Of a stretch of DNA of 64,000 nucleotides, positions 19,939 to 29,602 are shown in pieces; positions within the stretch are counted from its first letter, which is position 1; each line of letters starts with the position of its first letter. The notes beneath the pieces were generated by a model. The model searched no databases. It saw only the letters and a program-made list of their open reading frames with translations, and had not been told where the DNA came from. Both the position numbers and the translations under genes were made by a program. Source of the DNA: Buchnera aphidicola (Periphyllus lyropictus) (GTDB lineage Bacteria > Pseudomonadota > Gammaproteobacteria > Enterobacterales > Enterobacteriaceae). The DNA lies in the NCBI RefSeq assembly GCF_024029895.1, contig NZ_CP097457.1, positions 372,001-436,000 of the forward strand. The letters run 5' to 3'.

Positions 19939-22608
19939 CTATACTAAACGAGGATTTATTTTATTTATATCAATATTAAATTCTTTTATAGCATCTAGAA
20001 CTAATTTCACATCTATTTTTCCACATTTAGCTAAATTTCCTAATGCTGATATTACAATATAATATTCATTAATTTCAAAATAGCCACGAAGATTTTCTCT
20101 ACTATCTGAACGTCCATATCCATCTGTTCCTAAAACACTATAAAATTCAGAAGGAATATATTTTCTTAATTGTTCAGCGTATAACTTCATATAATCTGTA
20201 GAAGCAACAACAGGATCAGAATTCATAATAGAAGAAACATATGGAATTTTAGGATTTTTTGAAGGATTTAACATATTCCAACGATCACAATCTTGACCTT
20301 CTCGTGCTAATTCAGTAAATGAAGTAACACTATATACATTAGAACCAATTTTATATTTTTCAAACAAAATATTTGCTGCTTTCCTTACAATTTTTAATAT
20401 AGCTCCAGAACCTAATAATTGAACATTTGCTATTTTTCCAGGAAAATTTTCTAATTTATATATACCTTTACAAATTCCTTCTTCTGAATTTTTTACTAAT
20501 TTTGGCATATAATAATTTTCATTAGTAACAGTAATATAATAATAAATATTTTCTTGTTTTTTTCCATACATTCTTTTTAATCCATTTTGGATAATAACAG
20601 CTAATTCATAAGAATATGCAGGATCATAAGAAACACAATTTGGAATTGTAGAAGAAAAAATATGACTATGTCCATCTTCATGTTGTAATCCTTCTCCATT
20701 TAAAGTAGTTCTTCCAGATGTTCCACCAATCAAAAATCCTCTAGCTTGTTGATCTCCAGCTGCCCATAATAAATCTCCAATTCTTTGAAAACCAAAAATA
20801 GAATAATAAATATAAAAAGGTATCATTGGAAAATCATTTGTACTATAAGATGTAGCAGCAGCTAACCAAGATGAAGCGGCTCCTAACTCATTAATTCCTT
20901 CTTGTAATATCTGTCCATTTTTTTCTTCTTTATAATAAGATAATAAATCTTTATCTTGAGGTATATAATTTTGTCCATATGTATTATATATTCCAACTTT
21001 TCTAAACAATCCTTCCATTCCAAAAGTTCTAGCTTCATCTGCAATAATTGGAACAATTCTTTTATTTAAATTTTTATTATTTAATAATATATATAAAATT
21101 CTTACAAAAGCAATTGTAGTAGAAATATTTTTTTTTTGTTCTATTAAAAGAGAACTAAAATCTTTTAATTCAGGAATAGATAAATTTTCTGAAAAATTTT
21201 TTCTTCTTTCTGGAACATATCCTCCTAATTTTTTTCTTTGATTATGTATATAATTATATTCAGGAGAATTTTTTAAAAAATATACATAAGGTAAATTATT
21301 TAAATCTTTATTAGAAATAGAAATTTTTAATTTATCTTTAATATATTTAATATCTTCCATACTAATATTTTTAACTTGATGAGCAATATTTTTTCCTACA
21401 ACATTTTTTCCCATTCCATAACCTTTAATAGTATGAAAAAATATTACAACTGGTTTATTTTTTATAGTATGAGCTCTTCTAAAAGCAGAATAAATTTTAT
21501 TAAAATCATGACCTCCTTTATTTAAATTAAATATTTCATCATCTGTCATATTTTTTACTAACTTTAAAGTTTCTGGATATTTTCCAAAAAAATTTTTTCT
21601 AATATATGCTCCATCTTTAGATGTAAAAGTTTGATAATCTCCATCTAAAGTTTCATTCATTAATTTAATTAATTTTCCACTAAAATCTTCTTTTAACAAT
21701 TTATCCCATTTATTTCCCCAAATAACTTTAATCGTTTCCCATCCAGAACCACGAAAAAAACTTTCTAATTCATTAATAATTTTTCCATTTCCCATAACAG
21801 GACCATCTAATCTTTGCAAATTACAATTAATTACAAAAATTAAATTATCTAATTTTTCACGAGCAGCAATATTAACTGCCCCTTTAGATTCAGGTTCATC
21901 CATCTCTCCATCACCTAAAAAAACATATATTTTTCTATGATTAGTATTTTTTAACTCTCTATTATGTAAATATTTTAAAAATTTAGCTTGATAAATAGAA
22001 CAAATTGAACTCAGACCCATAGAAACAGTAGGAAATTGCCAAAAATTAGGCATTAATTTAGGATGAGGATAAGATGGTAATCCTTTTTCATAAATTTCTT
22101 GTCTAAAATTATTTATTTGTTGTTCAGATAATCTTCCTTCTAAAAAAGCTCTTGAATAAATTCCTGGAGAAATATGTCCTTGAAAATAAATAATATCTCC
22201 CAAAATTGAAGAATTATTAGCTTTAAAAAAATGATTAAAACAAATTTCATAAATTAATGAAGAAGATTGAAAAGATGATAAATGACCACCTAAATCTAAT
22301 TTTTTTTTAGAAGCTCTTAAAACCATCATTATTGCATTCCAACGTACCGCTGAAGCAATTTTCTTTTCTAATTTTATATTTCCTGGATAAAAATATTCTT
22401 CTTTTTTAGGAATTGTATTAATATAATTAGTAATTAATTTTTTATTAAAAAATAAAGAACCAATTTTTTTATATTTTTTTAATATTTTATTAATTAAAAA
22501 TATTCCTCTTTTATTTCCATCTTGTTGTATTACAGATTCTATAGAATCTAACCAATCTTTTGTTTCTATAGGATCTATATCAACATCCGTATAATTATTT
22601 TTAGACAT
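19939..22608 (-). CDS. aceE: pyruvate dehydrogenase E1 component
   Basis: Homodimeric thiamine-diphosphate enzyme that decarboxylates pyruvate and acetylates the lipoyl group of AceF. I choose the ATG with first base 22608 (889 residues; E. coli 887), because the product then begins MSKNNYTDVDIDPIETKDWL like E. coli, and the GGAG of an upstream in-frame ATG serves as its ribosome-binding site. The ThDP motif GDGEMDEPE...NCNLQ is near 230, and the GTSGRTTLNGEGLQHEDGHS block is intact. First gene of aceE-aceF-lpd. Confidence 0.97.
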   Translation of the reverse strand: MSKNNYTDVDIDPIETKDWLDSIESVIQQDGNKRGIFLINKILKKYKKIGSLFFNKKLITNYINTIPKKEEYFYPGNIKLEKKIASAVRWNAIMMVLRASKKKLDLGGHLSSFQSSSLIYEICFNHFFKANNSSILGDIIYFQGHISPGIYSRAFLEGRLSEQQINNFRQEIYEKGLPSYPHPKLMPNFWQFPTVSMGLSSICSIYQAKFLKYLHNRELKNTNHRKIYVFLGDGEMDEPESKGAVNIAAREKLDNLIFVINCNLQRLDGPVMGNGKIINELESFFRGSGWETIKVIWGNKWDKLLKEDFSGKLIKLMNETLDGDYQTFTSKDGAYIRKNFFGKYPETLKLVKNMTDDEIFNLNKGGHDFNKIYSAFRRAHTIKNKPVVIFFHTIKGYGMGKNVVGKNIAHQVKNISMEDIKYIKDKLKISISNKDLNNLPYVYFLKNSPEYNYIHNQRKKLGGYVPERRKNFSENLSIPELKDFSSLLIEQKKNISTTIAFVRILYILLNNKNLNKRIVPIIADEARTFGMEGLFRKVGIYNTYGQNYIPQDKDLLSYYKEEKNGQILQEGINELGAASSWLAAATSYSTNDFPMIPFYIYYSIFGFQRIGDLLWAAGDQQARGFLIGGTSGRTTLNGEGLQHEDGHSHIFSSTIPNCVSYDPAYSYELAVIIQNGLKRMYGKKQENIYYYITVTNENYYMPKLVKNSEEGICKGIYKLENFPGKIANVQLLGSGAILKIVRKAANILFEKYKIGSNVYSVTSFTELAREGQDCDRWNMLNPSKNPKIPYVSSIMNSDPVVASTDYMKLYAEQLRKYIPSEFYSVLGTDGYGRSDSRENLRGYFEINEYYIVISALGNLAKCGKIDVKLVLDAIKEFNIDINKINPRLV

Positions 22609-22776
22609 AGGATACTCCATTTTATTTAATGATAAAAATTTATTATATCTGACAAAAATTTTTATTTTTTTTTAAAAATTTATTTAATTTTTATTAAAAA
22701 ATAAATTTAAATATATTATTATTCAAATTATAAATTAAAAAGTATAAAAATTTTATATAAAAAATTTTAAAAAAAA

Positions 22777-25506
22777 TTAATAATCTAATTTTTTATGACA
22801 ATTTTTATATTTTTTTCCAGAAAAACAATAACATTTATCATTATCTAAAATTTGCTTCGGTTTATTAAATTCTTTAGAATAATTATATTTAATCTCTGGA
22901 TTTTTTAAAATAGATTTTTTAAATTTTTTAAAAAATTTTCCATGAATAGAAAATTTATAATTAGAATCTTGACTTCCATATGGATTAAACTGTGATAAAT
23001 TAATTCTACTTAATTCTAATATTACTTCATATTTTAAAGACTCTAACATATCTGAAAAAATAATAAAAGATTCACGATTATATTCTAATTTTGGATCTTT
23101 TTGAGCATATCCTCTTAGATGTATTCCTTGTCTTAAATATTCCATATCAGATAAATGTTCTTTCCAAAAAAAATCTAATTTTTTTAACATAATTGCTTTC
23201 TCTATATTTCTCATATTTGTAGAGCCAATTAATTTCTCTTTAATAAAATAATTCATTCTAAATTTTTTTAATACTAAATCTAAAATATCTAAATCTTTAT
23301 ATTTTTTAATATCTTTAAATACATTTTTAAAACTAATTTTAATTTTAAATTTTTTTAAAAGTTCTTTTTGTAAATTAAATAAACTTTTTTTATTTATAAA
23401 ATAATTTTTCTTTTTAGAAAATTTTCTAATAACAAATAAAAAAACATCTTTAGATATAGTAGTAATAGTATTATGAATATCATTTTTGTTAATTAATATA
23501 TTTCTTTGTTTATAAATAACTTTTCTTTGTTTATTAATAACATCATCATATTCTAATAATTGTTTTCTAATATCGAAATTTCTATTTTCTACTTTTTTTT
23601 GAGCATTAAATATAGCTTTATTTACCCATGAACTTTCAATAGATTGTCCTTTTTTCATTCCAAAAGCTCGCATAATATTAATAATTTTTTCTGAAGCGAA
23701 AATTCTCATTAAATCATCTTCCATTGATAAATAAAATCTAGATGAACCACAATCACCTTGTCTTCCAGATCTACCTCTTAACTGATTATCAATTCTTCTA
23801 GATTCATGTCTTTCTGTTCCAATAACATGTAAACCTCCTGCTTTTAATACCATTTTATTATTTTTTTTCCATTTTTTTTTCTTTAAATTATATTTTTTAA
23901 GCATTTTTTTCTTTATTTTTTTTTCTAAATGATTAAAATTTTTATTTTCAAAATATCCTCCTAATATAATATCAGTTCCTCGACCAGCCATATTAGTAGC
24001 AATTGTAACAGCTCCTAATTTACCTGCCTGAGAAATTATTTTAGCTTCTTTTTTATGAAATTTAGCATTTAAAACATTATGTTTAATTCCTAAATTCTTT
24101 AAATAACTTGAAATAATCTCTGATTTTTCTATAGAAATAGTTCCTACTAAAACTGGTTTTTTAGAAACATAACAATCTTTAATATCTTTAATAATAGAAG
24201 AAATTTTTTCTTTTTCTGTTAAATAAACTAAATCTGAAAAATCTTCACGTATCATTAAACGATTAGTAGGTATTACAACAGTATCTAAATTATATATTGT
24301 TCTAAATTCATATGATTCAGTTTCTGCAGTTCCAGTCATTCCTGATAATTTTTTATATAATCGAAAATAATTTTGAAAAGTAATTGAAGCTAATGTTTTA
24401 TTTTCATTTTTAATTAAAACTTTTTCTTTTGCTTCAATTGCTTGATGTAAACCATCTGACCATCTTCTACCCAAAGTTATTCTTCCAGTATGTTCATCTA
24501 CAATAACTATTTCTTTATTTTTTACTAAATAATCAACATCTCTAATAAATAATTTATGTGCTCTTAAAGAAGAAATAACATGATGCAATAATTTTATATT
24601 TTTTGAAGAATATAAAGATTCTTTTTTTTTTAAAATATTGTTTTTAACTAAAATATTTTCTATTTTTATAAGTCCTTTTTCTGTTAAATATACTTGTTTA
24701 ATTTTTTCGTCTAAAAAAAAATCTCCATTTCCTGAAAAATCTTCTGTATCTTCTTTTTCTTGTTGTTTTAATAAAGGAACAATTTTATTAATTTTAAAGT
24801 ATAAATTAGAACAATCTTTCTCTTCTCCTGAAATAACTAAAGGAGTTCTCGATTCATCAATTAAAATAGAATCTACTTCATCGATTAATGCATAATTTAA
24901 TCCTCTTTGAACTTGATCATTTTTTGATAAAACCATATTGTCTCTTAAATAATCAAATCCAAATTCATAATTTGTACCATAAGTAATATCTGCTAAATAA
25001 GCTTTTTTTTTTAAAGAATGAGATAATTCAGACAAATTTAAACCAACTGTTAATCCTAAAAATTCAAATAATAATTTATTTTTTTCTGAATCTCGTTTAG
25101 CTAAATAATCATTCATAGTAATAATATGAACACCTTTACCTTGTAAAGAATTTAAATATACAGGAAGTGTAGAAGTTAATGTTTTTCCTTCACCAGTTTT
25201 CATTTCTGCTATACATCGATTATTTAAAACAATTCCTCCTAATATCTGAACATCAAAATGACGCATTCCAAAAACTCTTTTACTAGCTTCTCTTACTGTA
25301 GCATAAGCTTCTACTAACAAATTTTTTAAAGTTTCTTTATTTTTCAAACGTCTGATAAAAATTTGTGTATTTTCTTTAAGTTTTTGATCAGAAAAATTTT
25401 TATATTTACTTTCTAATATATTAATTTTATCTACAGTAACATTTAATTTATTTAATATTTTATCATTTCTACTTCCAAATATTTTTTTCAAAAAATTAAA
25501 AAACAT
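22777..25506 (-). CDS. secA: preprotein translocase ATPase SecA
   Basis: ATPase motor that pushes preproteins through SecYEG. The 909 residues include Walker [12 protein letters not shown] at about 102-112, Walker [18 protein letters not shown] near 206 and the [12 protein letters not shown] helicase motif. The C-terminal zinc finger [13 protein letters not shown] binds SecB and lipids in the family. The ATG has a GAAGGA ribosome-binding site. The middle helical scaffold carries long lysine runs that match A tracts in the DNA. Confidence 0.97.
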   Translation of the reverse strand: MFFNFLKKIFGSRNDKILNKLNVTVDKINILESKYKNFSDQKLKENTQIFIRRLKNKETLKNLLVEAYATVREASKRVFGMRHFDVQILGGIVLNNRCIAEMKTGEGKTLTSTLPVYLNSLQGKGVHIITMNDYLAKRDSEKNKLLFEFLGLTVGLNLSELSHSLKKKAYLADITYGTNYEFGFDYLRDNMVLSKNDQVQRGLNYALIDEVDSILIDESRTPLVISGEEKDCSNLYFKINKIVPLLKQQEKEDTEDFSGNGDFFLDEKIKQVYLTEKGLIKIENILVKNNILKKKESLYSSKNIKLLHHVISSLRAHKLFIRDVDYLVKNKEIVIVDEHTGRITLGRRWSDGLHQAIEAKEKVLIKNENKTLASITFQNYFRLYKKLSGMTGTAETESYEFRTIYNLDTVVIPTNRLMIREDFSDLVYLTEKEKISSIIKDIKDCYVSKKPVLVGTISIEKSEIISSYLKNLGIKHNVLNAKFHKKEAKIISQAGKLGAVTIATNMAGRGTDIILGGYFENKNFNHLEKKIKKKMLKKYNLKKKKWKKNNKMVLKAGGLHVIGTERHESRRIDNQLRGRSGRQGDCGSSRFYLSMEDDLMRIFASEKIINIMRAFGMKKGQSIESSWVNKAIFNAQKKVENRNFDIRKQLLEYDDVINKQRKVIYKQRNILINKNDIHNTITTISKDVFLFVIRKFSKKKNYFINKKSLFNLQKELLKKFKIKISFKNVFKDIKKYKDLDILDLVLKKFRMNYFIKEKLIGSTNMRNIEKAIMLKKLDFFWKEHLSDMEYLRQGIHLRGYAQKDPKLEYNRESFIIFSDMLESLKYEVILELSRINLSQFNPYGSQDSNYKFSIHGKFFKKFKKSILKNPEIKYNYSKEFNKPKQILDNDKCYCFSGKKYKNCHKKLDY

Positions 25507-25789
25507 ATATCCTTCTCTTTTATAAAAGTTTTATATTATATACAAAAAATCATTAAATTAACTAAAAATATTAAATAAAATATAAATAATAATATTTTAT
25601 TTAAAAAAATAAACTTATAAAAAATATTTCTTAAATACTAATTTTAATAAAAATAAATATTTTTTAAATAAAAAAATTATTTTTTAACAAAAATATTTAT
25701 ATAAAAAATATATTTTTAATATATAAAATATTATATTTTTAATAAAATTTTTTTAAAAATTAAAAACTTTAAAAAAATATAATAATTTA

Positions 25790-26545
25790 TTAAATATTAA
25801 AATGCTTAGGATATTTTATAGAAAACAAATATAAACCATTAGCTAAAACAGTAGGACCTGCAAAATTTCTATTTTTTAAATTTAAAACATTTAATAACCA
25901 TGATTTTTTTTTCTTATTCTTTCCTATTTCAATTAAACAACCAACAATATTTCTAACCATTTTATATAAAAAAGAATTAGCTGTAATTTCAACTATAACA
26001 AAATATTTTTTTTTTCTATATACATTTAAATTTATTATATTTCTCCAAGCAGTAAAAGATTGACAACCAGAAGCTCTAAAAGAAGAAAAATCATGTTCTC
26101 CTAATAAAATTTGTCCAGAATTATGCATTTTTTTTTCATTTAAATTAAAAAAAACATTATTTACTCTATTATTTAATAATGCAGATCGAATAAAATTATT
26201 ATATATAATATAACGATAACTTCTAGAAATAGCTGAATAACGAGCATGAAAATCATGTGAAATATATTTTATCCAAATTATAGAAATATCTTTTGGTAAT
26301 AAACTATTTATACCTATTATCCAAGATCTTCTTTTTCTAAAAGAATAAGTTGTAAAATGTATTACTTGATTATAAGCATGAACTCCAGAATCTGTTCTTC
26401 CTGCACAAAAAATATAAACTTTGTGATTAGCTATTTTAGATATTGCCTCCTCTAACTTATTTTTAATTGAAAAATTTTTTATTTGACTTTCCCATCCATA
26501 ATATCTACTTCCATTATATTCAATTCCACATACTATTTTAAACAT
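25790..26545 (-). CDS. truA: tRNA pseudouridine synthase A
   Basis: Converts uridines 38-40 of the tRNA anticodon arm to pseudouridine. The 251-residue sequence begins FKIVCGIEYNGSRYYGWE and contains the catalytic aspartate at 52 in AGRTDSGVHAYNQV. The C-terminal block FLYKMVRNIVGCLIEIG is the family's RNA-binding signature. E. coli TruA is 270 residues. In the Buchnera genomes I recall, can and mrcB lie between truA and secA; here the spacer is only 283 bases without a gene. Confidence 0.95.
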   Translation of the reverse strand: MFKIVCGIEYNGSRYYGWESQIKNFSIKNKLEEAISKIANHKVYIFCAGRTDSGVHAYNQVIHFTTYSFRKRRSWIIGINSLLPKDISIIWIKYISHDFHARYSAISRSYRYIIYNNFIRSALLNNRVNNVFFNLNEKKMHNSGQILLGEHDFSSFRASGCQSFTAWRNIINLNVYRKKKYFVIVEITANSFLYKMVRNIVGCLIEIGKNKKKKSWLLNVLNLKNRNFAGPTVLANGLYLFSIKYPKHFNI

Positions 26546-26816
26546 ATATAAATCCTTTTTAAAAAAATATTTAAAATTTTTTCTAATACATAAATTTAAT
26601 TAAAAAACATTTATATATTATATAATTAAATTTTAAATATAAAAAATAAAAAAGATTTTAAATAAAATAAAATAAAAAAAAACAATAAAAAAAATTTATA
26701 GAAAATTATTTAATTTCATATTATAAATAATCTAATGTATATTATAAAATTTACAAACTAACTGCTATTTTTTTTAATTTAATCTATTTTTTAAAATATA
26801 TTAAGGAAAATATTTC

Positions 26817-27266
26817 ATGAAAAAAAAAAATATCAAAAAATCTTCTTTAAGTATACTTTCAATTGCAGGAGTAAATTCATATAAAAAAAAAAAAAATGAA
26901 AAATATATGAATTCTAAACAAATAAATCATTTTACTATAATATTAGAAACATGGAAAAAACAATTAAATAAAAATAAAATTAATATATATGATATATCAA
27001 AAAAATCTTCTAACTTTCCTGATCCAATCGATCGAGCAGTTCAAGAAGAAGAATTTAATTTAGAATTAAGAAATCGAGAAAGAGAAAATACATTAATTAA
27101 AAAAATAAATATTACTTTAAAAAAAATTCAAGAAAAAGAATTTGGATATTGTTCATTTTGTGGAGTGGAAATAGGAATAAAAAGATTAGAAGCCAGACCT
27201 ACTGCTGATCTTTGTATTGATTGTAAAACACTAGAAGAAATAAGAGAAAAACAAATACTTATATAA
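26817..27266 (+). CDS. dksA: RNA polymerase-binding transcription factor DksA
   Basis: Binds the RNA polymerase secondary channel and, in E. coli, amplifies ppGpp control. The 149 residues align end to end with E. coli DksA (151). They include the coiled-coil tip [12 protein letters not shown] (the DxxDxA motif) and the four-cysteine zinc finger CSFC...CIDC near the C-terminus. An AAGGA ribosome-binding site lies about 10 bases before the ATG. One of the few transcription regulators in this window. Confidence 0.97.
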   Translation: MKKKNIKKSSLSILSIAGVNSYKKKKNEKYMNSKQINHFTIILETWKKQLNKNKINIYDISKKSSNFPDPIDRAVQEEEFNLELRNRERENTLIKKINITLKKIQEKEFGYCSFCGVEIGIKRLEARPTADLCIDCKTLEEIREKQILI

Positions 27267-27404
27267 AAAATAAAATAATTAAAAATAGAAAAATTTTTTT
27301 CTCTGATATTTTATTATATAAAATAAATTTCTTTATAAAAAATAAAAAATCAATACAAAAAATATATTTTTATACATAAAATACTTCACTATAAATAAAT
27401 AAAT

Positions 27405-28574
27405 ATGATAATAATTCCTAAAAAAAAACATAATATATCTAGAAAAAAAATTAGCAAAAATGCTATTAAAATATTATTTAGATTAAATAAATCAGGTTAT
27501 CAAGCATATCTTGTAGGAGGAAGTGTAAGAGATTTAATTATAGGAAATCAACCAAAAGATTTTGATTTAGTAACAAATGCAACTCCATTAGAAATACAAA
27601 AACTATTTAAAAATTGCAGATTAATTGGAAAAAGATTTCAAATTGCACATATTATATTTAAAAAAGAAACTATAGAAGTATCTACTTTTAGAGGTCACCA
27701 TTTTAATAAAAAAAATATATGTAAAAAATATAAAAAAAAAAAATTTGGAATATTATTAAGAGATAATATATTTGGAGAAATAGAAGAAGATGCAGAGAGA
27801 AGAGATCTTACTATAAATACTCTATATTTAAATATAATAGATTTAAGTATAAGAGATTATGTAGGTGGAGTTAAAGATATAAAAAAAAAAATTATAAGAT
27901 TAATTGGAAATCCCGAACAAAGATATAGAGAAGATCCAGTAAGAATGTTAAGAGTAATTCGTTTTTCTGTTCAATTAAAAATGAATATAGAAAAAAAAAC
28001 AGCTTTAGCTATTCCAAAATTAGCAAAATTAATTTCTCATATTCCATCAGCTAGATTATACAATGAATTAAATAAGTTATTACAATCAGGATTTGGATAT
28101 AAAACATATAAAAAATTAAAAAAATTTTATTTATTAAAAAGAATTTTTCCTTTTCCATTTTTATATCATAATAAAAAAATAAATATTTTAATACATACAT
28201 TAATGATAAATGTATTAAAAGAAAATGATAAAAGATTTAAAAAAAAAAAACCCATAAATTTATCATTTTTATGGTCTTCAATATTATTATATCCTTATAT
28301 ATTTAATACTTTAAAAATCAAAAAGGAAAAAAAAATAAATCATAAAGAAGCTTCACATTTATCACTAAAAATAATTTTAAAAAAAGCATCATTTATATTA
28401 TCTATACCTAAACAAATTATGTATTCAGTTAAAGAAATTTTAAAAATAATAAATATATTAATATATAATAAAAAAAAAATTGTTAAAAAACAAAAAAAAA
28501 ATAAACAATTTTTAGAAGCATATAATTTATATATAATTAAAAAAAATAGAAAAAATAAAAAAAAAAAAAAATAA
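27405..28574 (+). CDS. pcnB: poly(A) polymerase I
   Basis: Adds poly(A) tails to RNA 3' ends, which promotes decay. The nucleotidyltransferase signature GGSVRDLIIGNQPKDFD places the catalytic aspartates at 52 and 54. The RRDLTINTLYLN block and REDPVRMLRVIRF follow. At 389 residues it is shorter than E. coli PcnB (465); the C-terminal arm is replaced by a lysine-rich end encoded by a run of about 14 A just before the stop. A tRNA CCA-adding enzyme is the main alternative, since the families are close. The dksA-pcnB order supports pcnB. Confidence 0.9.
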   Translation: MIIIPKKKHNISRKKISKNAIKILFRLNKSGYQAYLVGGSVRDLIIGNQPKDFDLVTNATPLEIQKLFKNCRLIGKRFQIAHIIFKKETIEVSTFRGHHFNKKNICKKYKKKKFGILLRDNIFGEIEEDAERRDLTINTLYLNIIDLSIRDYVGGVKDIKKKIIRLIGNPEQRYREDPVRMLRVIRFSVQLKMNIEKKTALAIPKLAKLISHIPSARLYNELNKLLQSGFGYKTYKKLKKFYLLKRIFPFPFLYHNKKINILIHTLMINVLKENDKRFKKKKPINLSFLWSSILLYPYIFNTLKIKKEKKINHKEASHLSLKIILKKASFILSIPKQIMYSVKEILKIINILIYNKKKIVKKQKKNKQFLEAYNLYIIKKNRKNKKKKK

Positions 28575-28724
28575 AAAATAATAAAATTTTACTTAATTAT
28601 AAAAAAACTTTTTATATTTAAAAAAAATAATAATTTAAAAAATTTCAAAAATAAATAAATATAATTTAAAAATAAATTAAAATTTTTAAGTAAAAAATAA
28701 AAAATTTTTATTATTTTTAAATAA

Positions 28725-29264
28725 TTATTTTTTAATAGGTATAACTTTTCCAATATAAGGTAAATTACGATAACATTGAGCATAATCAATTCCATATCCA
28801 ACAACAAATTCATTAGATATAGAAAAACCTATATAATCTACCGTTATATTAACTTCTCTACATTCTGATTTATCTAATAATGTACAAATAGAAATAGATT
28901 TTGGATTTCTTAATTTTAAAATATCTAAAACTTTACTTAAAGTATGACCAGAATCAATAATATCTTCTATAATTAAAACATTTTTATTATTAATATCTTC
29001 ATCTAAATCCTTTAAAATTTTTACATCAAAATTAGAAAACATACTATTTCTATAACTAGAAGTAGTCATAAAATCTACTTCATGATCAATTTTAATTTCT
29101 CTACATAAATCAGCAATAAAAATAAAAGAACCTCTTAATAAACCTACTAAAATCATTTTATTAGAATCGTTTTTATAATTTTTAGTAATTTGTATACCTA
29201 ATTCTTTAACTCTATTACGTAATTCAATAGAAGAAAAAATCATTTTTACAGTATATTTAATCAT
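28725..29264 (-). CDS. hpt: hypoxanthine phosphoribosyltransferase
   Basis: Salvages hypoxanthine to IMP using PRPP (made by the prs product encoded further right). The 179 residues follow E. coli Hpt (178) closely: the [17 protein letters not shown] block, then [12 protein letters not shown], the PRPP-binding [15 protein letters not shown] near 97-111 and the C-terminal [21 protein letters not shown]. It is convergent to pcnB. Confidence 0.97.
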   Translation of the reverse strand: MIKYTVKMIFSSIELRNRVKELGIQITKNYKNDSNKMILVGLLRGSFIFIADLCREIKIDHEVDFMTTSSYRNSMFSNFDVKILKDLDEDINNKNVLIIEDIIDSGHTLSKVLDILKLRNPKSISICTLLDKSECREVNITVDYIGFSISNEFVVGYGIDYAQCYRNLPYIGKVIPIKK

Positions 29265-29602
29265 TATTTTTTATTAAATTTAATAGTAAGAAAATGTCTA
29301 CCTTTTAATATATACAATCTTATTTTAAAATTGTAAAAAATACTATTAAAAACTTTAATTTAAAATATTTAAAAACATACAAAATAAATTCTATATATTA
29401 AAATATACAATTTTAATTAAAATATTTATTAAAATTAAAAAAATTTTATCTGACTAAAAAAATTATTTAAAAAAATATAAAAAATTAATTTATATATATA
29501 AAATTTATATAAAATATATAATATTTTGATTAGTTTTTAAAAACATTTATTATAATAAAATATTAAAATTTTAAAAATATAGATTTAGGAGAACCTTAAA
29601 AA
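29265..29602. other. gene-free interval upstream of hpt and thrA
   Basis: 338 bases between the divergent hpt and thrA genes, with no recognisable gene. I see no threonine/isoleucine-rich leader peptide and no attenuator hairpin of the E. coli thrL type before thrA. A candidate promoter for thrA is listed separately. Confidence 0.5.
29526..29556 (+). promoter_or_regulatory. possible sigma-70 promoter of thrABC
   Basis: TTGATT at 29526-29531 and TATAAT at 29551-29556, with a 19-base spacer, 47 bases before the thrA start. The spacer is longer than optimal, and TATAAT strings are common at this base composition. An AGGAGA ribosome-binding site follows at 29587-29592. Confidence 0.3.

Noticed and set aside
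28589-28813. 74-codon minus-strand frame rich in Leu, Phe and Tyr
   Set aside because: It overlaps the 3' end of hpt in another frame and runs into A/T spacer; no recognisable family and composition typical of random A/T sequence.
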